A stretch of DNA of 53,760 nt from assembly GCA_020283715.1 (NCBI GenBank), contig JAIQCW010000306.1, positions 1 to 53,760 on the forward strand, read 5' to 3'. How positions within the stretch are numbered: position 1 is the first letter of the stretch; every line of letters starts with the position of its first letter. The notes under the pieces were generated by a model. The model was not told where the DNA came from. It saw only the letters and a program-made list of their open reading frames with translations, and did not search any database. This document shows positions 1-10,409 of this stretch, piece after piece. The position numbers were made by a program, and so were the translations under genes. Origin of the DNA: Cytauxzoon felis. Taxonomy: Eukaryota > Apicomplexa > Aconoidasida > Piroplasmida > Theileriidae.

Positions 1-180
1 CTCTATTTACCTCACCTCGACTCCCATTGATCGTCTCGGATTCTTCGCCACGATCTCCGGGAGTGGCTATACTCTTTAGAGATAGGTAATTGGAAGAGCT
101 GACGGCAGGACGACGAGAGGTTGGACCGTTGGTAGAGGTAACCTCAGGTGGAACAGAGTTGGATTGGACTTCAGGTGGAT
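1..180 (-). repeat. Palindromic mosaic repeat, copy 1 (in frame in XRN1)
   Basis: Contains the core module as GCCACGATCTCCGGGAGTGG, the CTCTTTAGAG stem, the CTGACGGCAGGAC module and two ACCTCAGGT-type modules. It is read in frame at the distal part of the XRN1 reading frame ([17 protein letters not shown] motifs). Bases 1-67 are identical to 4170-4236, the second copy in the same gene; identity may extend beyond the window edge. Confidence 0.85.
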
Positions 181-3100
181 AACCTTCAATATATCCATTA
201 ATATTGAGTACGAGTTTGAGTATATGATATATTTCATCTTCAAAGAGGCATTGGTAGTTACCGTATGTGAGTTTGAGTAGTTTGAATGGTTGTGTTTGGC
301 AGTAGTTGTTAATTTGGTTGATTTTGAATTTTAATTGTGTATCATTGAGGTTATTGTAGATGAGTTGTGGATTGATGGTATCATTGATTGGGTTATTTGT
401 TTCTAGGAAATTGAAAATTTCAGGGAATTGATTTTGATAATTTTCAATTAGTTTGATACAATTTGTTGAGTAGAGTACACATCTTAATGGATCTATATGT
501 TGAAGTTTACCGTCACCTCCACCATCAGCATACTTTGTATATCCAGGTAGGCATAATATTGAATTTGTATTATTGATATAATCAATAGTGATAAGATTCA
601 TACCGATATCGTTTTTATTATTGGAAAGGAATAATTTTTTAAAGATTACTTCAGCAACATTGATATTAATATTAGCGAGTATACAAATTTTATCAAATGT
701 AACCCATTCATGTAGATTAATATTAATAATATTATGATAGATATAAAGGAATTTTTTAAAATCTAATAGAGAATTATAAGATAATGTATATTTATAATTG
801 GGTAATTTAAATAGAGCAGATATATTATTAAATGTATTATTATTAATATCTATATAACCAATTTTACCATACATACTACCAGGTAATATAGATATAACTT
901 GTAATTTATAATTATTATATTTACCATATAATAATTTATAATTATTTATAATATTAAATTTATATATTTGTATTATATTTGTATTATAATTATAATTACA
1001 ATATTCCCCATAATTATTATTTAATAAATTGAAATTATTATTAATAAATATTACAAATGGTAAATATATATGTTTTATATTAACATCATTTATATTTGTA
1101 TATGTTATTATTACATTTTCACATTTATATTCTAAATTTAATAATTTACATTGTTTTACTGTATTTAAATTATCTGTTATTTTACAACCTGGTATATTTT
1201 TAAATAAATTTAATAATATTTTTATATTTTTATCTTGTAATTTTTTATTATTATGGGGTTTTTTATTTATTATTATACCATTTTTTTCTAAATTTTCATC
1301 TAATTTTCTTACTATATCTCTATATTCATTTAAATTTGTCATTTGTAATTTACCATTTATATATTTTACATATGGTGTTGTTATAGATTTTAATATACCA
1401 AATTGTTTATATGGATATCCTACCATTATATAATTACTTTTTAATGCATATTTTATATTATTTATTACATCATTACTTAATGATTGATTGATACGTAGAT
1501 AAATACTTGGAAATCTTGATTTACTATTAAATACATCTACACCATACTTTGTTGAGGTTAGATATGGTAAAGAGGATAATGTCGGGAACCATATATTCCT
1601 AGGGGTTTTATAACGAAGGTCACCGAACGGAGTGAGGTTAGCGAACGAAGTGAGCGGACCGAAGTTTCTAGAGGGACCGGAAGGAACGAACGGAGTGAGG
1701 TGACGGGAGGGACTGTAGTTTCCAGAGGGACCGTAGGGACTGGAGGAATTGAGGTGACTAAAGTTTCTGGATGTATTTGATATATTGAGGTGACTAAAGT
1801 TTCTGGATGTATTTGATATATTGAGGTGACTAAAGTTTCTGGATGTATTTGATATATTGAGGTGACTAAAGTTTCTGGATGTATTTGATATATTGAGGTG
1901 ACTAAAGTTTCTGGATGTATTTGATATATTGAGGTGACTAAAGTTTCTGGATGTATTTGATATATTGAGGTGACTGAAGTTTCTGGTACCAATGGCATTT
2001 CCAGTACCAAAAAATTTCCCCTCACTACGTTCGGTGAAATTTCCTCCTTCACTACGTTCAATTATTCTCTCCTCCGTCGGAAATACCTTCCTCACTTCGT
2101 TCGGAACTTCACTTTGTGCGATGAATTTTCCTCGTTTATCGAAGAAATTTCTTCCCTCACTTCGTTCGGAATTTTCTTCATCGCTATGCTCTTTAGAATC
2201 TTCCTCACTACGTTCGGATAAGCTACCTTCACTACGTTCGGTACCCACCCCCGCCCCCTCCCATCGCTACGCTCTGTATATCCACCAAGTGGTACCCAGA
2301 GTTGATTCGGGAAACACCTCCCATCCTTCATCCTAGGATTAAAAAATGGTTGATAATCTACATGACACTTCACCAAGTTATTAAATAATCCAAATGGTGC
2401 TTCAACATTCCTTTCCACCTCTTCATTATAATAATAAATACGTGCTATACCAAATTTATTACGTTCCTTCTCTTCTTCAGTTAATTTAGGTGATTCCATA
2501 TAATATAAAATATCATCTTCTATATTCTTATCTAATAATACACTATTCATAACATCAATTAGCAACTTTTGTGGTATAATAGGTAATAATGTTACACCAC
2601 CCCAACTTACATTACAATTATCCATATCTACATCAAATTTTATAGGATAATAACGATATAAAGCTGATGTATCCTCATTCATCAATCTAGATAATACATC
2701 AGGTAATAAATATGATGCTTGTGGGGGTAACACCATCATTAATTGTTCATATGGGGTCATTGGATTTGATAAAATAAAATTAAAATTTAATACATTATAT
2801 AATGTAACATCTTTATCATTCTTCATCTTCCTAAGACTTTTAAGAAATAATAATATATCATGTATAAATGGTGGATATTTATAAGGTAAATACCAAGACC
2901 ATGATATAATACCTTTATAATAATAATATAATACCCATTGTATACCAATAAGATATTGACGTACAATATTATTAACATCTGATACAACCCCATCTTCTAT
3001 AATATTAATTTGATTACATATACCCATTTTAGCATAATAATAACGATTTTTTAAATCATTTATACTAATAGGATTATCAGGAAATTTACTATTATAATCT

Positions 3101-4797
3101 AAACCATCATAATCTATCCTACAATTTTTTACATCAATTACTGTAATCTTATATTTATTCTCATTAATATCATCCCTATCACCATATATACCACCATCAT
3201 TTGTTTTATTACCAGATATAATCTCATTTAATGAATCAATCTCTATCTTACTCCATCTATTAAAAAATTTTAATAAATTATCATAATTTACATCACCACA
3301 ATTACATGTCAACCATGGATCTATATTAGGATTATTATTTAAACTATTTGATATATACTCTCTATAAATCTTTAATAATATATTAAAATTACCATCCACT
3401 ATTTTAGAATATAATAAATGGGGTAAAAAATCATTACCTATAAATAATGATAATAATACAAAATCATCAATTACACGATCTATAATCCTACCATCATTAC
3501 GTAATCTATAATCCTCAATTAAATCATTTACAATATATTCACGTAATATACCTATATGTAATAATACATAATTATTCATATTTATCATCAATCTTATCTT
3601 TGTTGAATTCTTTAATTGTGTAAATACCATCTGCTCACGTAATAAACATATATAAGGCTCATGACTAACCAATGATAATATTATCAAATCAGCATCTAAA
3701 CCATATATACAATGAGATATATACTTAAATTTCTTATCCATATTCATTTCATTCATAACCTCATCATACCTCCTAGCCTTATCATTACGTATATACTCCA
3801 TTATCTTATGCTCACCCTCACCAGGTACATCCGAACCTGATACCACCACCTTCAAATTACGCCAATTCTCATCCTCATTTATCATCTTCATCACAAAATA
3901 CTTCATAGCCTCAGTCAATCGCTCCATAAATACAGTACCAGGAGTTATCTGAACCGGATCAAATCTATATGAAGATTCCTTAGTTTCTATACCTTCCTTT
4001 CCACTAGGCGTTCCATCTGAGGTCGTCCTACCGTCAGCTTCTACACTTGATGTCTTTCCACTCGCCGTGGAGGCCTTCTTATTTACTTCCCCCTTCGCTT
4101 CCCGTAGATCAGCTGCGGGTTCCACCTGAGGTCCAGTACTACTCTTCATTCCACTCGCCGTGGTGGCCTCTCTATTTACCTCACCTCGACTCCCATTGAT
4201 CGTCTCGGATTCTTCGCCACGATCTCCGGGAGTGGCATTACAGTTTACGGGGAGTGAATTAGAGGAGCTGTCTGCAGGACGAAGATAGTTGGATTGGACC
4301 TCGGTGGAAGAGCTATCAGTGGGAGTAAGATTTGAGGTAAGTTGAGATGTATTTTCATGTAATTCTTTAATAGATTCTGCGATAATGAGGCTTTCGGAGA
4401 AGTCTGCGGCGGCTCTGAATCGTCGTTCTCTTTGTTGTAGTATTTTAGCTTTTGGAGCGACGCCATCGATGGCAATATATAATAATTTTTTTGGCCGTAC
4501 GATATTTACGATATTAATGATAAATTGAAATATAGATACAAAGATATCATCTTCAGATTTTACATTTTGACACAATTCAACAACAGAGTGTGAACAATTA
4601 TGTATAATACCATTGGCATCCAGATATAAATTATCAAACCCTTCCGGTGCATCTGATGAACCAAATAATGTATTTCCATTATCAATTGATTTCCAGAATT
4701 CTATTGAATCAGATTTATCTAATACTGTACCCAATTGAGCTTCACATATCAATGGATAACGCTCTGCAAGCCACCGGAAAAATGTAGGAATGCCCAT
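1..4797 (-). CDS. XRN1: XRN1-type 5'-3' exoribonuclease (3' end beyond window)
   Basis: Processive 5'-to-3' exonuclease of the XRN family, acting on decapped or processed RNA. The start at 4797 gives the family N terminus MGIPTFFRWLAERYP. Catalytic-domain acidic motifs are visible: LYLDANGIIH (about residue 57), GEGEHKIMEYI (about 326), GLDADLIILS (about 366) and LFIGNDFLPH (about 451). The stretch NPRMKDGRCFPN near 2330 closes the conserved N-terminal region. The first frame stops at 2092-2094, but another minus-strand frame is open from about 2266 to the left edge. It carries WFPTLSSLPYL and VGYPYKQFGIL, which resemble the XRN1 sequence around the PAZ/D1 domain, so this is one gene with a frame switch (short intron, or a one-base error in the C-run at 2240-2262). 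Two copies of the dispersed palindromic repeat are in frame (residues about 158-275, and 1-180 of the window), and a 36-bp tandem repeat lies between the domains. The XRN1 rather than XRN2 assignment rests on the second part. Confidence 0.85.
1751..1984 (-). repeat. 36-bp tandem repeat (about 6.5 units) in XRN1
   Basis: The string GAGGTGACT recurs every 36 bp at 1751, 1787, 1823, 1859, 1895, 1931 and 1967; the units are near identical. In the frame continuous with the downstream XRN1 domain it encodes the 12-residue unit RNFSHLNISNTS. The unit length is a multiple of three and is open in more than one minus-strand frame, so copy-number change would not break the protein. Confidence 0.9.
1990..2266 (-). 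repeat. Low-complexity CGAACGNAGTGAG repeat in XRN1
   Basis: Degenerate units around CGAACGTAGTGAGG / CGAACGAAGTGAGG occur repeatedly here, with a smaller cluster at 1620-1700. In the open frame they encode ERSEG-type units (Ser/Glu-rich). The same ERSDG motif occurs in the upstream frame just before the C-run at 2240-2262, which suggests the two frames belong together. Confidence 0.7.
4001..4312 (-). repeat. Palindromic mosaic repeat, copy 2 (in frame in XRN1)
   Basis: A long copy with two CCAC..GTGG modules, the CTGAT/ATCAG-type module, the ATCTCCGGGAGTGGC core and a CTGTCTGCAGGAC module. It is translated in frame as roughly residues 158-275 of the exonuclease and lies just before the conserved ITPGT..FM segment of the catalytic domain. 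Bases 4170-4236 match copy 1 exactly. Confidence 0.85.
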
Positions 4798-4901
4798 TTA
4801 ATACAGATTAAATATTACAAACAATTTACATTACACATATATAAAAAATTATAATTTATATTTGGAATTTTATCGTGCTTCTATTCATGAACACTTCATT
4901 T

Positions 4902-7550
4902 CTAGGGATACTTTATATTCTTTAACTTTTTCAAGGCGTTATTTATTACAACTTCCATATGTTTTTTAGGCAAATTTATATCTCTTAATGTGGGCATATT
5001 CATGGAAATTGTCAATAAACATTGTCTAATGACACCTCCAAACTTACTCAACGATTCCTTCAAGTTATAATAAGCATCTGTATATTTCGACTTTAATAAG
5101 ACCTTCAACTCCAAATCTGTTGTCTTTGTTGATATCTTCATCATCCATCTCCTCAGTGATAATAACGAGTCAATTGTATCATAACTATTGTCCTCATTAC
5201 CATAAAGGATTGATTTAATACTTTCATCCAAGTATAAATCATACGGCTCTATAGGCTTATTGATCAATAGCCTCAATTCTGTACTCTTCCATGCATTAAC
5301 TTTACTTGTTGATTCTTTAGGATTATAAAAACATCTATTTATATACAATTCCTCTATGGTCTTGTCAAGTTTACAAATAATCTGACATATATTCTCAGTA
5401 ATGGAATCCAAATCGATCTCAACACCTCTTTTATTCCCACTTAATACAACATTACAGTGGGAAAAATAAAATTCAATCAGCTGCGATAACCTATTTATCC
5501 TCTTGTTATCATAAAGTTCATAAACATGTGAAATGATTTTATGATCAATAGGTAGTTTAAAAATCGAATCAATGTTTATAAAATTTATAAAATCCCCAAG
5601 AATCAACATCAGATTATCAACCATAACATCAATTTTCTCGGAATTGTACCCAACTTTTGAAGAGAATGATAAAATCTTAATGAAATTATCTATAGCTTCA
5701 ACGTTATCCATAGTAGTAAATTTGTCATACATTGATGATATAAATGAATATAACAGATCATTCTCAGGCAATTCATACGTATCTACACCAACATACGATA
5801 AGTTTACATCATCTCTTCTACTAGGCGTTCCACCCGAGGGCGTCCTTCCGTCAGCTTCTACACTTGAGGTCTTTCCACTAGGCGTGGTGGCCTCTCTATT
5901 TAGTTCTCCCTCCGCTTCCCTGAGATCAGCTGCGGGTAATCCACTTGAGGTCCAATCATTACCTTCACTTCCGCCACGATCTCCGGGAGTGGCTATACTC
6001 TTTAGAGATAGGTAATTGGAAGAGCTGTCTGCAAGACGAAGTGAGTCGGATTGGACCTCAGGTGGAGAGCTCTCTGTAAGACCAACGGTGTTTGTAACCT
6101 CAGGTGGACGATCTTCGGTTTTCATTCGTATATTATACTTCGGTATGAATTTGAGGTATTTTATGGTTTTGATTCCGGTATTTAGATTGAAAAATTGTGC
6201 CTTTGTGGCTATTAAAGGTGCTAAAGAGTTCATTACAGTGTGATGGAATGTGAAGTTTAGAAATTTATCCCAATTGAATGAATTTGATAATTCCATATGA
6301 TTTTTTATGGAGTTTAACAATTCTTTAGCATTTTTATAGTCAAATGACTGTAATTTTACTGAAAATTTCAGCAATTCTGCGATAATTTCTGGGTCATTTG
6401 AACTTGAACATTTTAAATTTAACAATTGCGATGAAATTATTTTATAGTCATTTTCTGTACATTTATGATTACTTTTATTCAGAAATTTAACAAAGTTTAA
6501 AAGATTCTCAGATGTTAGTGATGATGGAGGTGATGCATTAAAGAGTTTTCTGATGAAAGATTCTATTAAACCCTTTTCAATTTGGCCACATGTTTCAAGA
6601 CTCTTCATTAATCGACTTTCAGGCAAACTTGCAAGTGTAAATGAAATATCACTGGGGTCGTTTAAATTATCATCCAAGAGTTTGAGATAAGTTGAAATTG
6701 GCTTTGGATCAGTGTTTTCGAGTAAAAGGAGATCATTTAAGAAAATTTCAAAATTCTCTACACATTTAAAGAGTTTCTTGACGTTATATGAGGAATGATG
6801 AAGGAAACCATTGATGAACTCTTTGTTTGAAATCTTTAAGGACTTGAAGAGATTGGGTATCTTAATGAGATCTTTGACATCCAGAGTATCCAATTTGTTC
6901 TGAATAATGAAAACAAAGGTATAAATGACATTTGGTTGTAAAATGTAGCACAACTTATCAATAAAATAGACAAGCATACCATTTTTAATGAAGTATGTGA
7001 CATTTTTACAGAATTCAGCGTTTAAATGTTTTATTAATTCATCATTCCCATGATTTATCCTTGATATACAGGTGATTATTGATTCGTAAAGGTCAAATCC
7101 AACATCATCATTGATCAATTCTCTATTACACAAGACAGTCGAGATCTCATTAAGTACCAATTTATTATTCTCATTGACGTTAATATGTAAAGACTGTGTA
7201 ATTACATCAAATAATAAGACCAAGACATATAAATCTTGAGATTCTATGAATAATTTAAACTCTGTTTTATAAGTGTTCAATTTTATATTGTATTCCAGTA
7301 TGAAATCCATACAATTCTTAAATTTTAAGTTGTCTTCATCATCTTTGGTCAAAATTTTATTCAATTTATCTATAAAGTTTACAAAAACTACATCTTTATC
7401 ATATAAATTAACAGCTACTGGTACTATTAACTCGTTAATCTTCTTTTTCCTTTTAAATATACTAGGGATGTATATACACCTCCAATACCCTTTAATGCTC
7501 CATGGGTATCTAGGGATTAACAATGTCATTGATGAAAAAAATTGTAGCAT
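4902..7550 (-). CDS. Hypothetical 882-aa protein, possibly organellar
   Basis: I do not recognise a domain. It is a single uninterrupted frame rich in Leu, Asn and Lys with predicted helical character. The N terminus is basic and hydrophobic (MLQFFSSMTLLIPRYPW, then IFKRKKK), compatible with a mitochondrial presequence; a large helical protein with such a leader would fit the helical-repeat organellar RNA-binding families common in Apicomplexa, but no terminal RAP domain is evident, so this is only a suggestion. Residues about 480-577 are an in-frame copy of the dispersed repeat. An internal ATG at residue 8 is an alternative start. It lies 104 bp upstream of XRN1 on the same strand. Confidence 0.7.
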   Translation of the reverse strand: MLQFFSSMTLLIPRYPWSIKGYWRCIYIPSIFKRKKKINELIVPVAVNLYDKDVVFVNFIDKLNKILTKDDEDNLKFKNCMDFILEYNIKLNTYKTEFKLFIESQDLYVLVLLFDVITQSLHINVNENNKLVLNEISTVLCNRELINDDVGFDLYESIITCISRINHGNDELIKHLNAEFCKNVTYFIKNGMLVYFIDKLCYILQPNVIYTFVFIIQNKLDTLDVKDLIKIPNLFKSLKISNKEFINGFLHHSSYNVKKLFKCVENFEIFLNDLLLLENTDPKPISTYLKLLDDNLNDPSDISFTLASLPESRLMKSLETCGQIEKGLIESFIRKLFNASPPSSLTSENLLNFVKFLNKSNHKCTENDYKIISSQLLNLKCSSSNDPEIIAELLKFSVKLQSFDYKNAKELLNSIKNHMELSNSFNWDKFLNFTFHHTVMNSLAPLIATKAQFFNLNTGIKTIKYLKFIPKYNIRMKTEDRPPEVTNTVGLTESSPPEVQSDSLRLADSSSNYLSLKSIATPGDRGGSEGNDWTSSGLPAADLREAEGELNREATTPSGKTSSVEADGRTPSGGTPSRRDDVNLSYVGVDTYELPENDLLYSFISSMYDKFTTMDNVEAIDNFIKILSFSSKVGYNSEKIDVMVDNLMLILGDFINFINIDSIFKLPIDHKIISHVYELYDNKRINRLSQLIEFYFSHCNVVLSGNKRGVEIDLDSITENICQIICKLDKTIEELYINRCFYNPKESTSKVNAWKSTELRLLINKPIEPYDLYLDESIKSILYGNEDNSYDTIDSLLSLRRWMMKISTKTTDLELKVLLKSKYTDAYYNLKESLSKFGGVIRQCLLTISMNMPTLRDINLPKKHMEVVINNALKKLKNIKYP
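5818..6108 (-). repeat. Palindromic mosaic repeat, copy 3 (in frame in 882-aa gene)
   Basis: Full module order is present: CCACTAGGCGTGG-type, CTGAGATCAGCTGCGGGT, GCCACGATCTCCGGGAGTGG, CTCTTTAGAG, CTGTCTGCAAGACGA and two terminal ACCTCAGGTGGA modules. It is read without a stop as about 97 residues with the motifs [26 protein letters not shown] and LNREA. Confidence 0.85.
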
Positions 7551-8075
7551 TTTATGAAATAGACAATATAGATTCCATTATATACATTAATGTCTAATCC
7601 TCTTTTTCAATAAAGAGAGGATTCTTGAAACAACTTGGAGTATATATATATTCATGAGATTATGATAGGGTATTTATAGTGTATGTGTAAGAGATACAAG
7701 TATGTTTTGATAAAATTTGAAACATTAAAAGCCCATTTGAATTGTTTATTGAAATATAAAAATTGGTATACAATTCTTTAGTGTTTAGTGTGTTATGGGA
7801 CAACAAAATTTTAAATTACTTCATTGTTTGTCATTTTATGTGAATTATGACAATTTTTCATATTAAAGGCTATTTACCTCTAGTTTTTATTGAATCGAAA
7901 TTCCAAAAGTTTTGTATATTTTAGATTTAACCGAGCTCCATGTAAGCTTACCTTTAACGTTGCGAGACCCAATGATACGACACTATAACTTTCATGTATT
8001 TGGTCCTAGAGATTCAGTTAAAGCGTCAATTTCCTTCATTATCTGCGCCTCACTTTAGTCATTGAATTTCCAGCT
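7551..8075. other. Intergenic, nothing distinct seen
   Basis: This 525-bp AT-rich gap lies between two minus-strand genes and must hold the promoter of the 882-aa gene and the 3' region of the ApiAP2 gene. I see no repeat copy, RNA gene or convincing small coding frame. Confidence 0.6.
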
Positions 8076-10409
8076 TCACATGTAGTACTTTACATCATTG
8101 AATTTGTTATTTTCGAAATCGTAATTGATCTTGTCATTCTTGTAGAGATGCATTACATCTTTGTTATTGTTGTTATTATTATAAATTGGTGCATTGATAT
8201 TTTTTTGTTCTTCATTAACTTCACCCAATTCATTATTGATGTAGTTATAATGTTCATTGGAGTAAATTCCTGTAGAGATCGAGTGGTTATGATCATTGAC
8301 ATCGATGGGATTACCATTGGCATCTAATGGTTTACTTAAGATATTTGGGTAATTGGCTAGTGTCATTGGTACAACTTTGCATATATCATCTTTATTATCT
8401 TCATTATCATCTTTAGTAATAATATTATTCATACCTTGTTGCATAGATTCATTCCATTGTGTCATTGGTGGTGAACTTATACTATCCATCCTCATTGTAT
8501 TAGAATAATCATAATATGGTGTCATTAAATTCATTTGTTCTTGTGATATATTATCATAAAATCCCTGCTCCGCAGGATAATATCCATAATATTGATTAGA
8601 TAATCTACTAGTATCATTACTATTAATATCATCTTTAGATGTTGATAAATCATGTTGCATATACATATAATTTGGTGCTATCCATTCATTTGATGATGTT
8701 ATTGTATTCTGTGATGGTATACCATTACCACCATGTGATGATTGTGTAAAATATTGAAAATCTATAGGATTATTACAATAATCCCATTCTGTATTATAAC
8801 CTGGCATCTTTGTAATTGTATTATTATTCCAATCTAACCAATTCTGTTGTATCATAGATTGATTACGATAATTTTGATTGGATGGATCATTACAATCTTC
8901 AGTATACATTGGATAATATGGATTATTATATGATCCATCATGACATATATTCATATATGGATAATTTCTAGATGTTACCATATATCTTGTATCATTTAAT
9001 GTATTTTGATGTTGACCATTATTAGTATTATTTATTATACCCATACTAACCATATTATTATTATTACTATTAGATGTTGTATTATTATTATTATTTGATT
9101 TTCTTTTTCTAGTTGTCTTCTTTTCATTACCATCTTTATTTGTATTACGTCTTCTTGTAGTACGTTTTTGTGTACCCTCTACACATTGCCAATTATTTTC
9201 TGCTACATTATTAATCTGTTGACCATCATTAACTATCATTGATTGTAATGATGATGAATCAACACCATTAACAACAGCATTATATTTCATATCATTTTTA
9301 GATAATCTTGTACCAGTAGCTTTATGTAATAATCTTGGATTAAATGTACCTTGCATCATACTATATGCAAATGCTTCAGCCCTCTTTCTAGCCTCTTCAT
9401 TACCTACCTTTTTACATGACCATCTAGCACGCATCTTTGATCCATTAGAATTCAACCAATCTACACGCCATTCTCTCATTGTACGATCTCTAGTTAATGA
9501 TACCATATATTTACCAGCATTCTCAAAAATTGTTAATATAGGTGGACCCTTTTCTGGATATAATTGATCAAATGTAGATCCAGCCATCAATTTACTAATC
9601 AAACCCTCAGCTCTCTGCTGAGCTTTAGCATTACCATACTTCTTATAGGATATTCTCTGCTCTCTCTTTACAGAATTCTCATACCATTGAACAATTAAAG
9701 AACGCTCAACCTTATCAACCAAAATCACCGGATTTACCGCAACCACCTTGTTTTTTGGTGGTATTAAACCATCTGGACAATATATAGGCTTATTATAATC
9801 TACATCAGTAGGTAAAACTCCAGGCGATTGTTGAGATGTTGGAAGTACACCAGGTGATTGCTGAGGAGTCGGTAAAACACCAGGAGATTGTAAAGGTGTA
9901 GGTAATGCAGTAGTAGTTGATGAATCAGGTACTAAAGTTTTATCATCAACTTGATCATTTTGGTTAACATTACAAGATGAATCCTTATCAACTGCATTTT
10001 TTACATCGCAATCAACTACTGTAGTAGTACCTTTTTGATCAGATGAACTACTAGTAGATTCATCCTTAACAGTACCATCAGGTACTCTTGTATTAGTATA
10101 TTGTTCAGCACTCTCAAAACTATAGACACCATTAAAAAGTGGATTATAAGTAGGAGCAATTTTATCCAAATCATATGAATACTCTATAGATTGTGAATGA
10201 GTTAAGTTAGAATTATAATGGAGAGTTGGTTGAGTCTCCAATGATGCCAAACTTGTTAAACTACCATCATTTACTTTATTATGATGATAAATTGTATTTT
10301 TTTCTAATTGTATATCTACATTAGGTAATATATTACTCGTTAGACCCTTGCTAACAACATCATCTTGTGACACATTATTACCCACAATGGGGGCTATTTG
10401 ATTGTTCAT
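8076..10409 (-). CDS. ApiAP2 transcription factor with two AP2-like domains
   Basis: DNA-binding regulator of the apicomplexan AP2 family, expected in the nucleus. Two AP2-like segments are visible. The first is at residues about 230-276 (Trp-Tyr pair, then ISYKKYGNAKAQQRAE). The second is at about 300-357 (MREWRVDWLN, then WSCKKVGNEEARKRAEAF). Both keep the family pattern of an aromatic strand followed by a KK-G-x-x-x-A-x-x-x-A helix. Residues 170-200 hold three near-identical PT[PS]xQSPGVL units. A basic patch (about 410-440) follows the domains. The rest is Asn-, Ser- and Tyr-rich low complexity with poly-Asn tracts, usual for ApiAP2 proteins. The gene is 777 aa in one exon. Its upstream region (10410-11897) is the longest gene-free stretch here. 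Which ApiAP2 orthologue it is cannot be decided from sequence alone. Confidence 0.88.
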   Translation of the reverse strand: MNNQIAPIVGNNVSQDDVVSKGLTSNILPNVDIQLEKNTIYHHNKVNDGSLTSLASLETQPTLHYNSNLTHSQSIEYSYDLDKIAPTYNPLFNGVYSFESAEQYTNTRVPDGTVKDESTSSSSDQKGTTTVVDCDVKNAVDKDSSCNVNQNDQVDDKTLVPDSSTTTALPTPLQSPGVLPTPQQSPGVLPTSQQSPGVLPTDVDYNKPIYCPDGLIPPKNKVVAVNPVILVDKVERSLIVQWYENSVKREQRISYKKYGNAKAQQRAEGLISKLMAGSTFDQLYPEKGPPILTIFENAGKYMVSLTRDRTMREWRVDWLNSNGSKMRARWSCKKVGNEEARKRAEAFAYSMMQGTFNPRLLHKATGTRLSKNDMKYNAVVNGVDSSSLQSMIVNDGQQINNVAENNWQCVEGTQKRTTRRRNTNKDGNEKKTTRKRKSNNNNNTTSNSNNNNMVSMGIINNTNNGQHQNTLNDTRYMVTSRNYPYMNICHDGSYNNPYYPMYTEDCNDPSNQNYRNQSMIQQNWLDWNNNTITKMPGYNTEWDYCNNPIDFQYFTQSSHGGNGIPSQNTITSSNEWIAPNYMYMQHDLSTSKDDINSNDTSRLSNQYYGYYPAEQGFYDNISQEQMNLMTPYYDYSNTMRMDSISSPPMTQWNESMQQGMNNIITKDDNEDNKDDICKVVPMTLANYPNILSKPLDANGNPIDVNDHNHSISTGIYSNEHYNYINNELGEVNEEQKNINAPIYNNNNNNKDVMHLYKNDKINYDFENNKFNDVKYYM

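Noticed and set aside
1029..1433. 134-codon + strand frame
   Set aside because: Antisense to the D1-like part of XRN1, which has recognisable motifs on the minus strand; AT-rich antisense frames are common here.
1558..2061. 167-codon minus-strand frame through the 36-bp repeat (ETLVTSIYQIHP units)
   Set aside because: The repeat is open in more than one frame. The neighbouring frame encoding RNFSHLNISNTS is continuous with WFPTLSSLPYL downstream, so that one is taken as coding.
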